Shown: positions 34,816 to 43,753 of the stretch, in pieces
Position numbering within the stretch: the stretch's first letter is position 1
Layout of the letters: the number at the start of each line of letters is the position of its first letter
Source of the DNA: an uncultured Clostridia bacterium
GTDB taxonomy: Bacteria > Bacillota > Clostridia > Oscillospirales > Ruminococcaceae
NCBI GenBank assembly: GCA_944387885.1
Contig: CALXGR010000009.1
Location: 1-64,000, forward strand
Direction of reading: 5' to 3'
Length of the DNA: 64,000 bases
Made by a program: the position numbers and the translations under genes
Notes under the pieces: model-generated
The model's input: the letters and a program-made list of their open reading frames with translations, nothing else
Databases searched by the model: none
What the model was told of the DNA's origin: nothing

Positions 34816-36291
34816 TTATTCGCTTTTGGGGGCGCCAGATACGTTCCGCTTGCTCATGCTCCGAAGCAGGTTGTGGCGGATGTCCCACAGCTTCTGGCTC
34901 AGGTCCACATAATGGGTATGGGGGTACTCAAACCGCTTTACCTCGTCCCAGAGGGTGTCCACCTGCTGGGCGCAGAACTCCCGAATTTCCTGGAGACTGG
35001 GGCTGTCATACACCCGCTTGCCCTCCTGGTAGATGGGGGTGGAAAGGCACTGAGCGGTGCAGTTGATGTAGGTGACTTCCTTCCAGGTTTCCACCGGGTC
35101 AAAGAGGGTGATCCCGTTGGAGGTGTCCACTTCCTCGTCATAGACGGTGATGTAGTCGGCCATGGCCTTTCCGTCCCGGTCGTAGATACGCCACACCTTT
35201 TTCAGGCCGGGAATGGTCATCTTTTCGGCGGTCTCACTGATTTTGATTTTGGGAGTGTAGCTTCCGTCCGCTTCCTTCACGGCGGCCAGCTTGTAGACAC
35301 CTCCAAAGACAGGGTCACTCTTGGCGGTGATCATGTTTTCACCGATGCCGAAGCTGTCCAGCTTGGCCCCCTGAAGGATCAGGTCCCGGACAATGTACTC
35401 GTCCAGACTGTTGGAGGCGCAGATGGTGCAGTCCTCATACCCGGCGGCATCCAGCATGGCCCGGGCTTTCTTGGACAGGTAGGCAATGTCGCCGCTGTCG
35501 ATCCGGATGCCCTTGGGCCGCTTGCCCATGGGGGCCAGCACCTGGTCAAAGACCTTGATGGCGTTGGGTACGCCGCTTTTCAGTACGCTGTAGGTATCTA
35601 CCAGCAGAACGCAGTTGTCAGGGTAGAGCCGGGCGTACTTCTCAAAGGCGTCATACTCGGAGGGGAACATCTGGACCCAGCTGTGGGCCATGGTTCCGCT
35701 GGCGGGGATTCCGAAATCCCGGCTGGCCATAACGCAGCTGGTGCTGCTGCATCCGGCAATGTAGCTGGCACGGGCGCCGAAGTAGGCGGCGTCGTACCCC
35801 TGGGCCCGGCGGGCGCCGAACTCCATGACGGGACGGCCGGCGGCGCTCCGGACAATACGGTTGGCTTTGGTGGCAATAAGGCACTGGTGGTTGAAGGTGA
35901 CCAGCAGCAGGGTCTCCACCAGCTGGCACTCAATGGCGGGGCCTTCCACCGTTACAATAGGCTCGTGGGGGAAGATGGGGGTACCTTCCTTGATGGCCCA
36001 GATGTTGCAGTGGAACTGGAAATTCTCCAGGTAGTGGAGGAACTTCTCGTTGAAAACCCCGGTGCTCCGGAGATAGTCAATGTCCTCGGGGGTGAAATGG
36101 AGGTGATCCACAGCGTCAATGAACTGCTGCAGTCCTGCCATAATGGCATAGCCGCCTCCGTCGGGGACCCGGCGGAAGAACATATCAAAGACACTGATTT
36201 TGTCCTGATAGTCCTCCTCCAGATAGCCGGCGCTCATGGTCAGCTCATAAAAATCGGTCATCATGGTCAGGTTCCGTGTTACGTCCAACAT
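34816..36291 (-). CDS. pncB: Nicotinate phosphoribosyltransferase
   Basis: This enzyme joins nicotinate to PRPP, with ATP, to make nicotinate mononucleotide for NAD salvage. The 491 residues begin with NLTMMTDFYELTMSAGYLEE. They also contain EFGARRAQGYDAAYFGARAS near 150-169, GTMAHSWVQMF near 198 and IRIDSGDIAYLSKKARAML near 262, all family hallmarks. ATG 36291 with TGAGGA upstream is chosen; the longer frame runs into dacF. It lies 25 bases after dacF and is probably cotranscribed. NiaR, encoded elsewhere in this window, is a candidate regulator. Confidence 0.94.
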   Translation of the reverse strand: MLDVTRNLTMMTDFYELTMSAGYLEEDYQDKISVFDMFFRRVPDGGGYAIMAGLQQFIDAVDHLHFTPEDIDYLRSTGVFNEKFLHYLENFQFHCNIWAIKEGTPIFPHEPIVTVEGPAIECQLVETLLLVTFNHQCLIATKANRIVRSAAGRPVMEFGARRAQGYDAAYFGARASYIAGCSSTSCVMASRDFGIPASGTMAHSWVQMFPSEYDAFEKYARLYPDNCVLLVDTYSVLKSGVPNAIKVFDQVLAPMGKRPKGIRIDSGDIAYLSKKARAMLDAAGYEDCTICASNSLDEYIVRDLILQGAKLDSFGIGENMITAKSDPVFGGVYKLAAVKEADGSYTPKIKISETAEKMTIPGLKKVWRIYDRDGKAMADYITVYDEEVDTSNGITLFDPVETWKEVTYINCTAQCLSTPIYQEGKRVYDSPSLQEIREFCAQQVDTLWDEVKRFEYPHTHYVDLSQKLWDIRHNLLRSMSKRNVSGAPKSE

Positions 36292-36316
36292 AATTTTCCT
36301 CAATTCTCCGAAGTTT

Positions 36317-37651
36317 TTAACGGCGCTTATTTTGGCGGCGGCTGTTGCGATACTGCCGTGTAGCAATGGTGTAAAGGGCGGCGTAACCTCCCACCAGAAC
36401 CAGGGTGGTGAGAAGGAATACCTTGAAATAGGTGGTGGAGAAGAATTCCCCGATTTTGGCCAATACAAAGAGGAAGTCGTTCCGTGCCACATCGGTGGTG
36501 GCGATCAGGTCCACGGTTCCCAGTTCCTGGCCCGAAAGCTGGAGGGTGACGGTGCCGATCACATCTCCTGCCTTGATGGGGGCGGCCACGCTCTCGGGCA
36601 GGTCAAAGATTTTCACGCTCTCGGAGCCGTCCCCCTCAATGGGCAGCAGGGTCATAAGCCCGTCTGCCGGATAAAGGATGATGCTGTCGGTCTGGGTGGA
36701 GTATTTTACCGGAATCTCGGTGAGAGGTTCCGAAATATCAAAGGCAGCGTGAACGCTGAAGGTGTCATAGATCCAGTCCATCAGCTCCCCGGTCTCGTAG
36801 AGGGCGGGGCGCTCGGTGGGGTAGTCGTAGGGCTCGCAGCTGTCCGGGCTGTGAAGCACTACGCTGATATAGGTCTCTCCGTTCTGGGTGTGCCAGCCGG
36901 CAAAGTTCTGCCAGTCTCCCAGGGTCCCGGTCTTGCCTCCCTGGTTGTAGCTCCGGGTGAACTCCGCACCGTTGGCCCCGGGGAGCATTTTGTTGGTGGT
37001 GTGGAGGTAATAGGCGCCACTGGCGTACCGGGGGTTCTCTCCCATGTAATAGCTGGGGGTGCCGCAGGCCTCCACAAAGGCATCAAAGCTCATGGCATAC
37101 CGGAGGATGAGATAGGCATCCCGGGCGGTGATCATGTTCCCCTCGTCCAGGCCGCAGGGGTCGGTGAAGACAGTGCCGGTGCAGCCCAGCTTCTGGGCGG
37201 TGCTGTTCATCCGGGCCACAAAGTTGTCGATGCTTCCCCCTCCCATGTAGTCGGCCACCATGTAGGCGGCTTCGTTGCCGCTGGGCAGGAGCATGGCATA
37301 GAGAAGCTGGCGGAGGGTCACCGTCTCCCCCGACCGGATGTCGGCGGTGGAGGCGTTTTTCCCGTAGAGAATATCATAGATATAGGCGGGTGAAGTCACC
37401 GAGATGGAATCCAGCTGGTCCTGATAGCTTTCCAGCATAAGAATACAGGTCATCATCTTGACCAGACTGGCGGCCACCATGGGGGTCTCGCTTTCCTTCT
37501 CGTATACAATGATGTTGGTGTCCAGGTTGACAATGTAGGCTGCCTCGGCGTACACCTCAAAGCTGGGGGTGTAGCCCACCGCCCCCGCAGGGAGGAGGGC
37601 AGCCCCTACCAGGATCACCAGGACTAAAAATACAGAGCAGATTTTCTTCAT
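36317..37651 (-). CDS. D-alanyl-D-alanine carboxypeptidase (DacF/PBP5-type)
   Basis: This penicillin-binding protein trims the terminal D-alanine from peptidoglycan stem peptides outside the membrane. The 444 residues have an N-terminal signal peptide (about 1-25). The active-site motifs are S62LVK, S124GN and K240TG. A C-terminal beta domain is followed by a hydrophobic segment near 415-435 and a basic tail, which would anchor it in the membrane. The family is common in spore formers. Its pairing with pncB is unexpected and probably just cotranscription. Confidence 0.92.
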   Translation of the reverse strand: MKKICSVFLVLVILVGAALLPAGAVGYTPSFEVYAEAAYIVNLDTNIIVYEKESETPMVAASLVKMMTCILMLESYQDQLDSISVTSPAYIYDILYGKNASTADIRSGETVTLRQLLYAMLLPSGNEAAYMVADYMGGGSIDNFVARMNSTAQKLGCTGTVFTDPCGLDEGNMITARDAYLILRYAMSFDAFVEACGTPSYYMGENPRYASGAYYLHTTNKMLPGANGAEFTRSYNQGGKTGTLGDWQNFAGWHTQNGETYISVVLHSPDSCEPYDYPTERPALYETGELMDWIYDTFSVHAAFDISEPLTEIPVKYSTQTDSIILYPADGLMTLLPIEGDGSESVKIFDLPESVAAPIKAGDVIGTVTLQLSGQELGTVDLIATTDVARNDFLFVLAKIGEFFSTTYFKVFLLTTLVLVGGYAALYTIATRQYRNSRRQNKRR

Positions 37652-37702
37652 AGAATATCCCTTTCGGCCCTCCGGGGCCGGGTGTCTTGACAGGTTAGTA
37701 CC

Positions 37703-37730
37703 ATTATAGCAAAGATAAGGATTTTTTCAA
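37703..37730 (-). promoter_or_regulatory. Promoter for dacF-pncB
   Basis: On the minus strand TTGAAA (37730-37725) and TATAAT (37708-37703) are 16 bases apart, with TGC directly before the -10. The dacF start codon lies about 50 bases downstream. Confidence 0.7.
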
Positions 37731-37746
37731 GATTTCCTTATCCTAA

Positions 37747-37777
37747 GAATAGGGCAGTGAAAGGAAAATTATGCCCT
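37747..37777. terminator. Weak hairpin after recG
   Basis: TAGGGCA and TGCCCTA pair around an A-rich loop, overlapping the recG stop codon. The loop is long and T-runs are poor, so it is only a candidate terminator between recG and dacF. Confidence 0.4.
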
Positions 37778-39821
37778 AGTTCAGGGGGCCTACCGACTCA
37801 AAAAGCCGTTCGACCTGGTCGGCCAGACCCTGGTGCTGGGGAAGTGCCAGCCGGGGGTCCTCCTCCAGAATCTGTTTGGCTTCGGACTGGGCGGCGGAAA
37901 GGACCCGGGTATCGGTGGCCAGGTCCGCAATATGGAGACTGGGCAGTCCGTGCTGGGCGCTCCCGAAAAAGTCTCCGGGACCTCGGGTCTCCAGGTCATA
38001 CCGGGCTACTGCAAAGCCGTCAGGGGTTTGGCAAAGGAAGTGAAGCCGCTGCCGCACAGAGTCGTTCTGGTTATCGCTGATGAGGATGCAGCAGGCGGCG
38101 GCGCTGCCCCGGCCTACCCGGCCCCGCAGCTGGTGGAGGGCGGAAAGGCCGAACCGCTCCGCATTCTCAATCACCATGACGGTGGCGTTGGGCACATCCA
38201 CCCCCACCTCGATGACGGTGGTGGAGACCAGAATGTCCAGCTTTCCCTCCTTGAACTCCTCCATGACGGCGGCCTTTTCCTGGGGTTTCAGTTTCCCGTG
38301 CATCAGGCCGATGCGGCGGTGGGGAAGCAGGGGACGGGCCACCTCCTCCAGGTAAGTGGTCACCGCCTGGAGGTTCTCGTCCTGCTGATTCTCCTCAATG
38401 GCAGGGCAGACAATGTAGGCCTGATGCCCGGCGGCAATTTGCTTGTCCAGGAAACCGAACAGGTCCCGCCGCTTCTGCCCGGTGATGAACCAGGTCTTTA
38501 CCGGCTTTCTCCCCGGGGGCAGCTGGTCCAGGATGCTGATGTCCAAGTCTCCGTACAGGAGAAGCCCCAGGGTCCGGGGAATGGGGGTAGCACTCATGAC
38601 CAGCAGATGAGGCTGATGGGCCTTGTCTGCCAGCAGATTCCGCTGCCGTACCCCGAACCGGTGCTGCTCGTCCACCACGGCCAGCCCCAGCTTGGAAAAG
38701 GTCACCTTGTCCGAGATGACCGCATGGGTCCCCACCACCAGCCCGGCCCGTCCGTCGGCAATGGCGGCCAGGGCGTTCCGCTTTTCGGCGGCTTTCATTC
38801 CTCCGGTCAGGAGGACCACTGCGATTCCAAAGGGGGCCAGCAGCTTGTCCAGGGTCTCGGCGTGCTGCCGGGCCAGAATCTCGGTGGGAGCCATCAGGGT
38901 GGACTGGTACCCGTTCCGGGCTGCCAGCCAGACGGCTGCGGCGGCCACCAGGGTCTTGCCGCTGCCCACATCTCCCTGGAGCAGCCGGTTCATGGGAGGA
39001 CGGCCGGTCATGTCCCCGAAAATCTCCCCGGCGGCCCGGCGTTGGGCCTGGGTGGGGGAGAAGGGCAGGCTCTCCCAGAAGGGGGCAGGATTGTACCCAA
39101 TCATGGGGGCGCCGGTAGCTTTGCTGCTCCGGCCCCGCATGAGGAAAATCCCCAGCTGGAGGGTGAGCAGTTCCTCGTAAATCAGCCGCCGGCGGGCCTG
39201 GGCCACATCCTGGGGCTGGGTGGGAGCATGGATGGCCCGGACCGCCCAGGACTTTTCGGGCAGCCGGAACCGCTGCCGCATTTCCTCGGGCAGGGGGTCC
39301 ACCAGGGTGTCCGCCAGGGGAAGCACCCGGCCCACACACCGGCCGATGACGCTGCTGGGCAGGCCCTCGGTGGCGGGATAGACTGCAACCAGAGGCTGAC
39401 GGTCCACCTCCTCCTGGGTGCGGATAAGGGGATTGATGACCTCCCGGCGGGTAAGGTTCCCGCCGAACCGGCCCTCGAAGAAATAGGTTTCCCCCGGCAC
39501 CAGTTTTTTGGCAGCGTAAGGATTGTTGAACCAGGTGATGGTGAGAAAACCCCAGTCATCCCGGGCCAGAGCCTTCTGGAGAGTCCGTCCTCCGGGTATC
39601 CGGCGGGCAGGCTCCACCTTTTCCAGCTCTGCCTTGACACAGCAGTCTATGTCAAAGGGAGCCTGGGAGATGGGATAGGCCTGGGTGTAATCAATGTACT
39701 TCCGGGGGTAGTGGTCCAGCAGGTCGCCCACAGTGCGGATTCCCAGCCGGGCAAATTTTTCCCCCAGCTTGGGCCCCACTCCCTTGATAAACTGGATGTC
39801 GGTATTCAGTTCCTGGTCCAT
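37776..39821 (-). CDS. recG: ATP-dependent DNA helicase RecG
   Basis: RecG remodels stalled replication forks and Holliday junctions. The 681 residues start with GVGPKLGEKFARLGIRTVGD and a wedge/OB region. Helicase motif I is GDVGSGKTLVA near 285, followed by TGGMKAAEKRNAL, the Walker B VVDEQHRFG near 380, and SATPIPRTLGL. The C-terminal helicase half has QLRGRVGRGS. Length is standard. The gene lies downstream of yloV/fakA, as in other Firmicutes, after a 95-base spacer containing a hairpin. Confidence 0.96.
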   Translation of the reverse strand: MDQELNTDIQFIKGVGPKLGEKFARLGIRTVGDLLDHYPRKYIDYTQAYPISQAPFDIDCCVKAELEKVEPARRIPGGRTLQKALARDDWGFLTITWFNNPYAAKKLVPGETYFFEGRFGGNLTRREVINPLIRTQEEVDRQPLVAVYPATEGLPSSVIGRCVGRVLPLADTLVDPLPEEMRQRFRLPEKSWAVRAIHAPTQPQDVAQARRRLIYEELLTLQLGIFLMRGRSSKATGAPMIGYNPAPFWESLPFSPTQAQRRAAGEIFGDMTGRPPMNRLLQGDVGSGKTLVAAAAVWLAARNGYQSTLMAPTEILARQHAETLDKLLAPFGIAVVLLTGGMKAAEKRNALAAIADGRAGLVVGTHAVISDKVTFSKLGLAVVDEQHRFGVRQRNLLADKAHQPHLLVMSATPIPRTLGLLLYGDLDISILDQLPPGRKPVKTWFITGQKRRDLFGFLDKQIAAGHQAYIVCPAIEENQQDENLQAVTTYLEEVARPLLPHRRIGLMHGKLKPQEKAAVMEEFKEGKLDILVSTTVIEVGVDVPNATVMVIENAERFGLSALHQLRGRVGRGSAAACCILISDNQNDSVRQRLHFLCQTPDGFAVARYDLETRGPGDFFGSAQHGLPSLHIADLATDTRVLSAAQSEAKQILEEDPRLALPQHQGLADQVERLFESVGPLN

Positions 39822-39857
39822 GGGTGACCTCCTTTCCCTAAAGCGGTGCTTTTAAGA

Positions 39858-39895
39858 GAATCGCCCTGACGGTTCCCCGTCAGGGCGGATTTTCA
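39858..39895 (-). terminator. Hairpin between the fakA-like gene and recG
   Basis: CGCCCTGACGG and CCGTCAGGGCG pair perfectly around a four-base loop. On the minus strand ATTCTCTT follows, a weak T-rich tail. It may partly terminate transcription before recG. Confidence 0.6.
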
Positions 39896-39916
39896 CTTCT
39901 TGGTGCGGAATAAGGA

Positions 39917-41602
39917 TTACTCTACACTGATCATGTAGTAGTAAACCGGCTGACCGCCCACAATGTGGCTTACCTCCACATCCCCGCCTACCTTGCTCCG
40001 AACCAGGTCGGTGGTCCGCTCTGCATCCTCGGCGGACACATCGCAGCCGGAAATAACGGTGATGAACTGGGTATCCTTCTTTTTCATGCTCCGGGCCAGA
40101 CGGTAGGTGACCTTGGTAATGTCGGTGCCTACGCTGACAATTTTTCCGTTCTCCAGGGCCATGATTTCGCCCTTCTTGATCTTCTTGCCGTCGAAATCGC
40201 TGTCCCGGGCGGCAAAGGTGACCAGACCGGTGCTGACCCGGTCGGCGGCCTGCATCATGGCAATGGCATTGGCGTCGGCGGCGGAATCGGGGTCAAAGTT
40301 CAGCATGGCGGTAATGCCCTGGGGCACGGTGCGGGTGGGCAGAACCACCACGGCACGGTCAGCCAGCTTCTGAGCCTGCTCGGCAGCCATAATAATGTTT
40401 TTGTTGTTGGGCAGCACAAAGACGGTCTTGGCAGGCACGCTCTGAACGGCAGCCAGAATGTCCTGGGTGCTGGGGTTCATGGTCTGACCGCCGCTGACCA
40501 CAGCGTTGGCGCCCAGGTCCATGAATACATTCTTCAGGCCCTCGCCGGCAGCCACAGCCACAAAGCCGTAGGGCATGCTGTCATCCACGGCGGCGTAGAC
40601 AAACTCGCTCTGCTGGGGGGCTTCCTCAGCGGCCTTCTGCTTCTCCAGACCCTTGCCCTGGGCCTGGCGGGCCAGGAACTGCTCGTGCATGTTCTCGATC
40701 TTGAAGTTGGTCAGGTAGCCGTGCTTGATGGCCTCGGACAGGATAACGCCGGGGTCGGAGGTATGAACATGCAGGTTGATGACGTCGTCGTCCTCAATGC
40801 AGACCACGCTGTCGCCGTTGCTCTCGGCAAAGGCACGGAGCTTCTCGGCGCTGGCGTTCTCACCCTTGTTTACCAGGAACTGGGTGCAGTAGCCGTTGGT
40901 GATGTCCTCTACCTTCATCAGGTCGTCGGTAAAGACGCCCTTGCCAGCTTTGTCGGTGCCGGGCTTCTTGGTCACAGGCTCCTGAGGCTGAACCATCTCG
41001 CCCCCGTTGAAGACCTGCTGCATGCCCTGGAAAATCACCATAAGGCCCTGTCCGCCGGCATCCACTACCCCGGCCTTTTTCAGAACGGGGAGCTGGTTGG
41101 GGGTATTGTCCAGAGCAGCCTGACCGGCGGTCATGACCACTTCCCACAGAGCGGGAACTTCCTGGGCATCGCACTTGGCGGCTTCCTCACTGGCTACCCG
41201 GGCTACGGTGAGCATGGTGCCTTCGGTGGGTTTCATAACAGCCTTGTAAGCGCCTTCCACGCCCATCTGGAGGGCGGCCACCAGGTCGGCAGCAGAGGCG
41301 GTGCGCTTCTCCTTCAGGGCCTTGCTGAAGCCCCGGAACAGAAGGCTGGTGATAACGCCGGAGTTGCCCCGGGCGCCCCGGAGCATGGCACTGGCGGCAG
41401 CCTTGGCGGCTTCCTCTACAGTGCAGTCATCTCCCATGGCGGACAGCTCGGGAATGGCGGCACCAATGGTCATTCCCATGTTGGTGCCGGTGTCTCCGTC
41501 AGGAACAGGGAATACGTTCAGCTCGTCCACCCGGGAACGCTGATTGTTGATATTATTTGCGCCGGACAGAATGGCGTCCCGCAGAATTTTACCGGTAATC
41601 AT
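39917..41602 (-). CDS. DAK2 domain fatty acid kinase FakA-like (YloV)
   Basis: FakA phosphorylates fatty acids held by DegV/FakB proteins and feeds them into phospholipid synthesis. The 561 residues begin with ITGKILRDAILSGANNINN and the kinase motif VFPVPDGDTGTNM, with DGDTGTN at 35-41. The DAK2 domain spans about 1-200, and a second conserved domain (FAAVDDSMPYGF-like region and GGQTMNPSTQDIL) makes up the C-terminal half. ATG 41602 fits AGGAGGAG; TTG 41611 is an alternative. It forms the familiar yloU-yloV-recG order. A DegV gene sits elsewhere in the window. Confidence 0.92.
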   Translation of the reverse strand: MITGKILRDAILSGANNINNQRSRVDELNVFPVPDGDTGTNMGMTIGAAIPELSAMGDDCTVEEAAKAAASAMLRGARGNSGVITSLLFRGFSKALKEKRTASAADLVAALQMGVEGAYKAVMKPTEGTMLTVARVASEEAAKCDAQEVPALWEVVMTAGQAALDNTPNQLPVLKKAGVVDAGGQGLMVIFQGMQQVFNGGEMVQPQEPVTKKPGTDKAGKGVFTDDLMKVEDITNGYCTQFLVNKGENASAEKLRAFAESNGDSVVCIEDDDVINLHVHTSDPGVILSEAIKHGYLTNFKIENMHEQFLARQAQGKGLEKQKAAEEAPQQSEFVYAAVDDSMPYGFVAVAAGEGLKNVFMDLGANAVVSGGQTMNPSTQDILAAVQSVPAKTVFVLPNNKNIIMAAEQAQKLADRAVVVLPTRTVPQGITAMLNFDPDSAADANAIAMMQAADRVSTGLVTFAARDSDFDGKKIKKGEIMALENGKIVSVGTDITKVTYRLARSMKKKDTQFITVISGCDVSAEDAERTTDLVRSKVGGDVEVSHIVGGQPVYYYMISVE

Positions 41603-41635
41603 TTTTAACAAACTCCTCCTGGTCCCCTGGGGGGA

Positions 41636-41992
41636 TTATTCGTCGCTTAAAATATCGTCCACGCAGACGTTGATACGGGCAACCTTCAGCCCGGTGGCAC
41701 GCTCGACGGTATGGCGCACCCGGTGGGTGATGCTGGCCACAATGGACTGGATGTTCAGTCCGTAGCCAACCATAATATGCAGCTCAATCACCAGCTTGCC
41801 GTCTTCCTCAGTGACCCGGACACCCTTGTTCTTCTGGTTGCCCCGAAGGATGAAGCTCTTGATATCTTCCCCGGCACCCAAAGAGGTGAGGGCAGCCACT
41901 CCATAGCAGCTCTGAGCGGCCTGAGCGGCCAGGCAGGCAAAATAGTCGTTGGACAGGCTGATGCTGCCCAGCGGATTGATGGTGGTAATCAT
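41636..41992 (-). CDS. Asp23/Gls24 family envelope stress protein (YloU)
   Basis: This 118-residue protein belongs to the Asp23/Gls24 family, often encoded next to FakA and linked to alkaline or envelope stress. It begins MITTINPLGSISLSNDYF, and the C-terminal half contains VIELHIMVGYGLNIQSIVAS and VERATGLKVARINVCVDDI, typical of the family. ATG 41992 with AAAGGAG upstream is chosen over a longer frame. It is the first gene of the yloU-yloV-recG transcript. Confidence 0.92.
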   Translation of the reverse strand: MITTINPLGSISLSNDYFACLAAQAAQSCYGVAALTSLGAGEDIKSFILRGNQKNKGVRVTEEDGKLVIELHIMVGYGLNIQSIVASITHRVRHTVERATGLKVARINVCVDDILSDE

Positions 41993-42058
41993 GGCGGGCT
42001 CCTTTCTGTAAAGCGATGTTTTGTACACGAAACACTCTACCCTAATTTACCAATATCT

Positions 42059-42088
42059 ATTATACACAGTCAGGACAAGATTGTACAG
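42059..42088 (-). promoter_or_regulatory. Promoter for yloU-yloV-recG
   Basis: On the minus strand TATAAT lies at 42064-42059. A TTGTAC element 18 bases upstream (or TGTACA at 17) can serve as -35. It faces the yloU start codon about 65 bases away. Confidence 0.6.
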
Positions 42089-42241
42089 AAAAAATTTACA
42101 GGAATTTGGGCGAAAAATGAGTTTTCATTTTTCGGGAAAGATAGAAAAAACTTCTTTTGAAGAGATGAAAATTATGTTAGAATAAACTCCAGGAGCGGTC
42201 TTTCCCGGCGGGGGAGAGACCAGAAAGGAAAAGGACCAGGA

Positions 42242-42847
42242 ATGATGGAACAAAAACCTACCAAGGCACGGCTGGCACTGGCCCTCAAGGGACTGCTCAA
42301 CCACAGCAGCATGGATAAAATCACCGTAGGAGATATTGCAGAGGCATGCGGCATAGGGCGGCAGAGCTTTTACTACCATTTTAAAGACAAGTACGCCCTG
42401 CTGGAATGGATGATCCGGCAGGACCTGGAAACCTGCCTCAACCCCTGCCCCGGCCTGGAACAGTGGCAGATCTACACCCTGAACCTGCTGGAGCATATCC
42501 GCCGGCAGGAACGGTTTTATACCCGGGTGGTCAGCGGGGAGAGCCAGCTGTTTTTCCACCAGTACAGCACCCTGCTGGAAAGCCAGCTGCTCCGGGTGCT
42601 GGTGGGGGAGGACCAGGTTTCTCCCGCCGTGGCCCGGCGGCTGCGGTTTGCGGCCCGGTTTTTCAGCTACGGTTTTGCAGGGGCGCTGGTCCAGTGGATC
42701 AGCGAGGGAATGAAGATCCCTCCCCAGGAATGTATCCTTCACCTTCATCAGATCGGAATGGATGCCGGGTATCTCCAGTCCCTGAAAACCGCCTGCCACG
42801 AAAATTTAACATTGCCGTCACACAATCCTTTGGGGGAACAGGTATAA
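42242..42847 (+). CDS. TetR family transcriptional regulator
   Basis: This 201-residue regulator has an N-terminal TetR helix-turn-helix: KARLALALKGLLNHSSMDKI then VGDIAEACGIGRQSFYYHFKDKYALL near 28-54. The C-terminal ligand domain resembles the DhaS-like subgroup. It is divergent from the fakA-like operon, which contains a DAK2 kinase, so control of that operon is possible but unproven. AAGGACCAGGA precedes two adjacent ATG codons (42242 and 42245). It is followed closely by a CBS protein gene. Confidence 0.88.
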   Translation: MMEQKPTKARLALALKGLLNHSSMDKITVGDIAEACGIGRQSFYYHFKDKYALLEWMIRQDLETCLNPCPGLEQWQIYTLNLLEHIRRQERFYTRVVSGESQLFFHQYSTLLESQLLRVLVGEDQVSPAVARRLRFAARFFSYGFAGALVQWISEGMKIPPQECILHLHQIGMDAGYLQSLKTACHENLTLPSHNPLGEQV

Positions 42848-42878
42848 TGGAATTAGGAACAGGAGGCGAATACAGGGA

Positions 42879-43313
42879 ATGAACATCCTATTCTTCATGA
42901 CCCCCAAACAGGATATTGCTTACATTTATGAGGATTCCACCCTCCGCCAGGCCCTGGAAAAATGGGGCCGGCACCGGTATGCCACCATCCCCGTCATCAA
43001 GCGGACCGGGGAGTATGTGGGAAGTATCAGCGAAGGAGACCTTCTCTGGGGAATCAAAAACACAGCGGGAATGGATATGTCCAAGTGTGAGGATACCCCC
43101 ATTTCCTCCTTCACCCGTCTGCGTGACTACAAGGCGGTCCCCGTTACCACCAGCATGAACGACCTGCTGGCTGCGGCGGTGACCCAGAACTTTGTACCGG
43201 TGGTGGACGACCGGCAGATTTTTATTGGAATGGTCCGCCGTCAGGCCATTCTGGAATACTTTTATAAAAATGAGAAAAAGTCTCCGCTTCCCTTGACTCA
43301 GAACCAGAAATAA
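42879..43313 (+). CDS. CBS domain protein
   Basis: This 144-residue protein is a pair of CBS motifs, which usually bind adenosyl nucleotides or c-di-AMP. The first runs from FFMTPKQDIAYIYEDSTLRQ to GSISEGDLLWGI, the second from YKAVPVTTSMNDLLAAAV to GMVRRQAILEYF. No enzyme or transporter domain is attached. It lies 31 bases after the TetR gene, with a GGAGG site, and is followed by a terminator. It resembles CbpA/CbpB-type c-di-AMP binding proteins in architecture, but the ligand is unknown. Confidence 0.87.
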   Translation: MNILFFMTPKQDIAYIYEDSTLRQALEKWGRHRYATIPVIKRTGEYVGSISEGDLLWGIKNTAGMDMSKCEDTPISSFTRLRDYKAVPVTTSMNDLLAAAVTQNFVPVVDDRQIFIGMVRRQAILEYFYKNEKKSPLPLTQNQK

Positions 43314-43316
43314 CCT

Positions 43317-43352
43317 TTGCCCGGCCCGGTTTTTCCGGTCCGGGCATTTTTT
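43317..43352 (+). terminator. Terminator after the CBS gene
   Basis: GCCCGGCCCGG pairs with CCGGTCCGGGC around TTTTT, followed by ATTTTTTT. One G-U pair occurs in the stem. Confidence 0.88.
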
Positions 43353-43381
43353 TGCAAAAGAGAAAAAGTCCTTATTATAGT
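43352..43381 (+). promoter_or_regulatory. Promoter for the 36-residue ORF
   Basis: TTGCAA at 43352-43357 and TATAGT at 43376-43381 are 18 bases apart, just after the upstream terminator. The small ORF starts about 67 bases downstream. Confidence 0.5.
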
Positions 43382-43447
43382 ACTTTAAATCGGGTATTCT
43401 TTAGCCATGGAAAGAAACCCGAAACATTGGTACAGGAGGTAAGGACC

Positions 43448-43558
43448 ATGAATGTAGAGATCCGTTATGTAGCCGGTCATGTGGAGGTGTACCAGGGCGG
43501 GGAGTTCTGGTTCAGCGCTGATACCGCCCGGGAAGCCATGGAAGAGATGGCAGGCTGA
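43448..43558 (+). CDS. Small hypothetical protein, 36 residues
   Basis: ATG 43448 is preceded by AGGAGG with eight bases between, and the frame runs 36 codons. The predicted product has an amphipathic beta/alpha pattern (NVEIRYVAGHVEVYQGGEFW then ADTAREAMEEM) with no signal peptide. I do not recognise the family. Own promoter, good ribosome binding site and flanking terminator support a real gene. Function is unknown. Confidence 0.6.
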   Translation: MNVEIRYVAGHVEVYQGGEFWFSADTAREAMEEMAG

Positions 43559-43624
43559 GAAAAACAATTGTAAAAAATAAGGCAGAAAAATAAAATTAAA
43601 GTAAAGAAAATATAAAATAATGGT

Positions 43625-43653
43625 TTGTCAACCGGCAAAAACTTTGGTATAAT
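43625..43653 (+). promoter_or_regulatory. Promoter for the Na/Pi cotransporter gene
   Basis: TTGTCA at 43625-43630 and TATAAT at 43648-43653 are 17 bases apart. A short AGTGG/CCACT hairpin followed by seven T residues lies at 43662-43687 in the leader, which could be a weak attenuator or chance. Confidence 0.75.
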
Positions 43654-43753
43654 AGCCCTTGAGTGGCTGTTATACCACTTTTTTTGTCCGAAATTTGGGG
43701 GAATTTCCTCCATACCATAGACCGTCCCACCAAGGAAGGGAGGAAATACTTCC

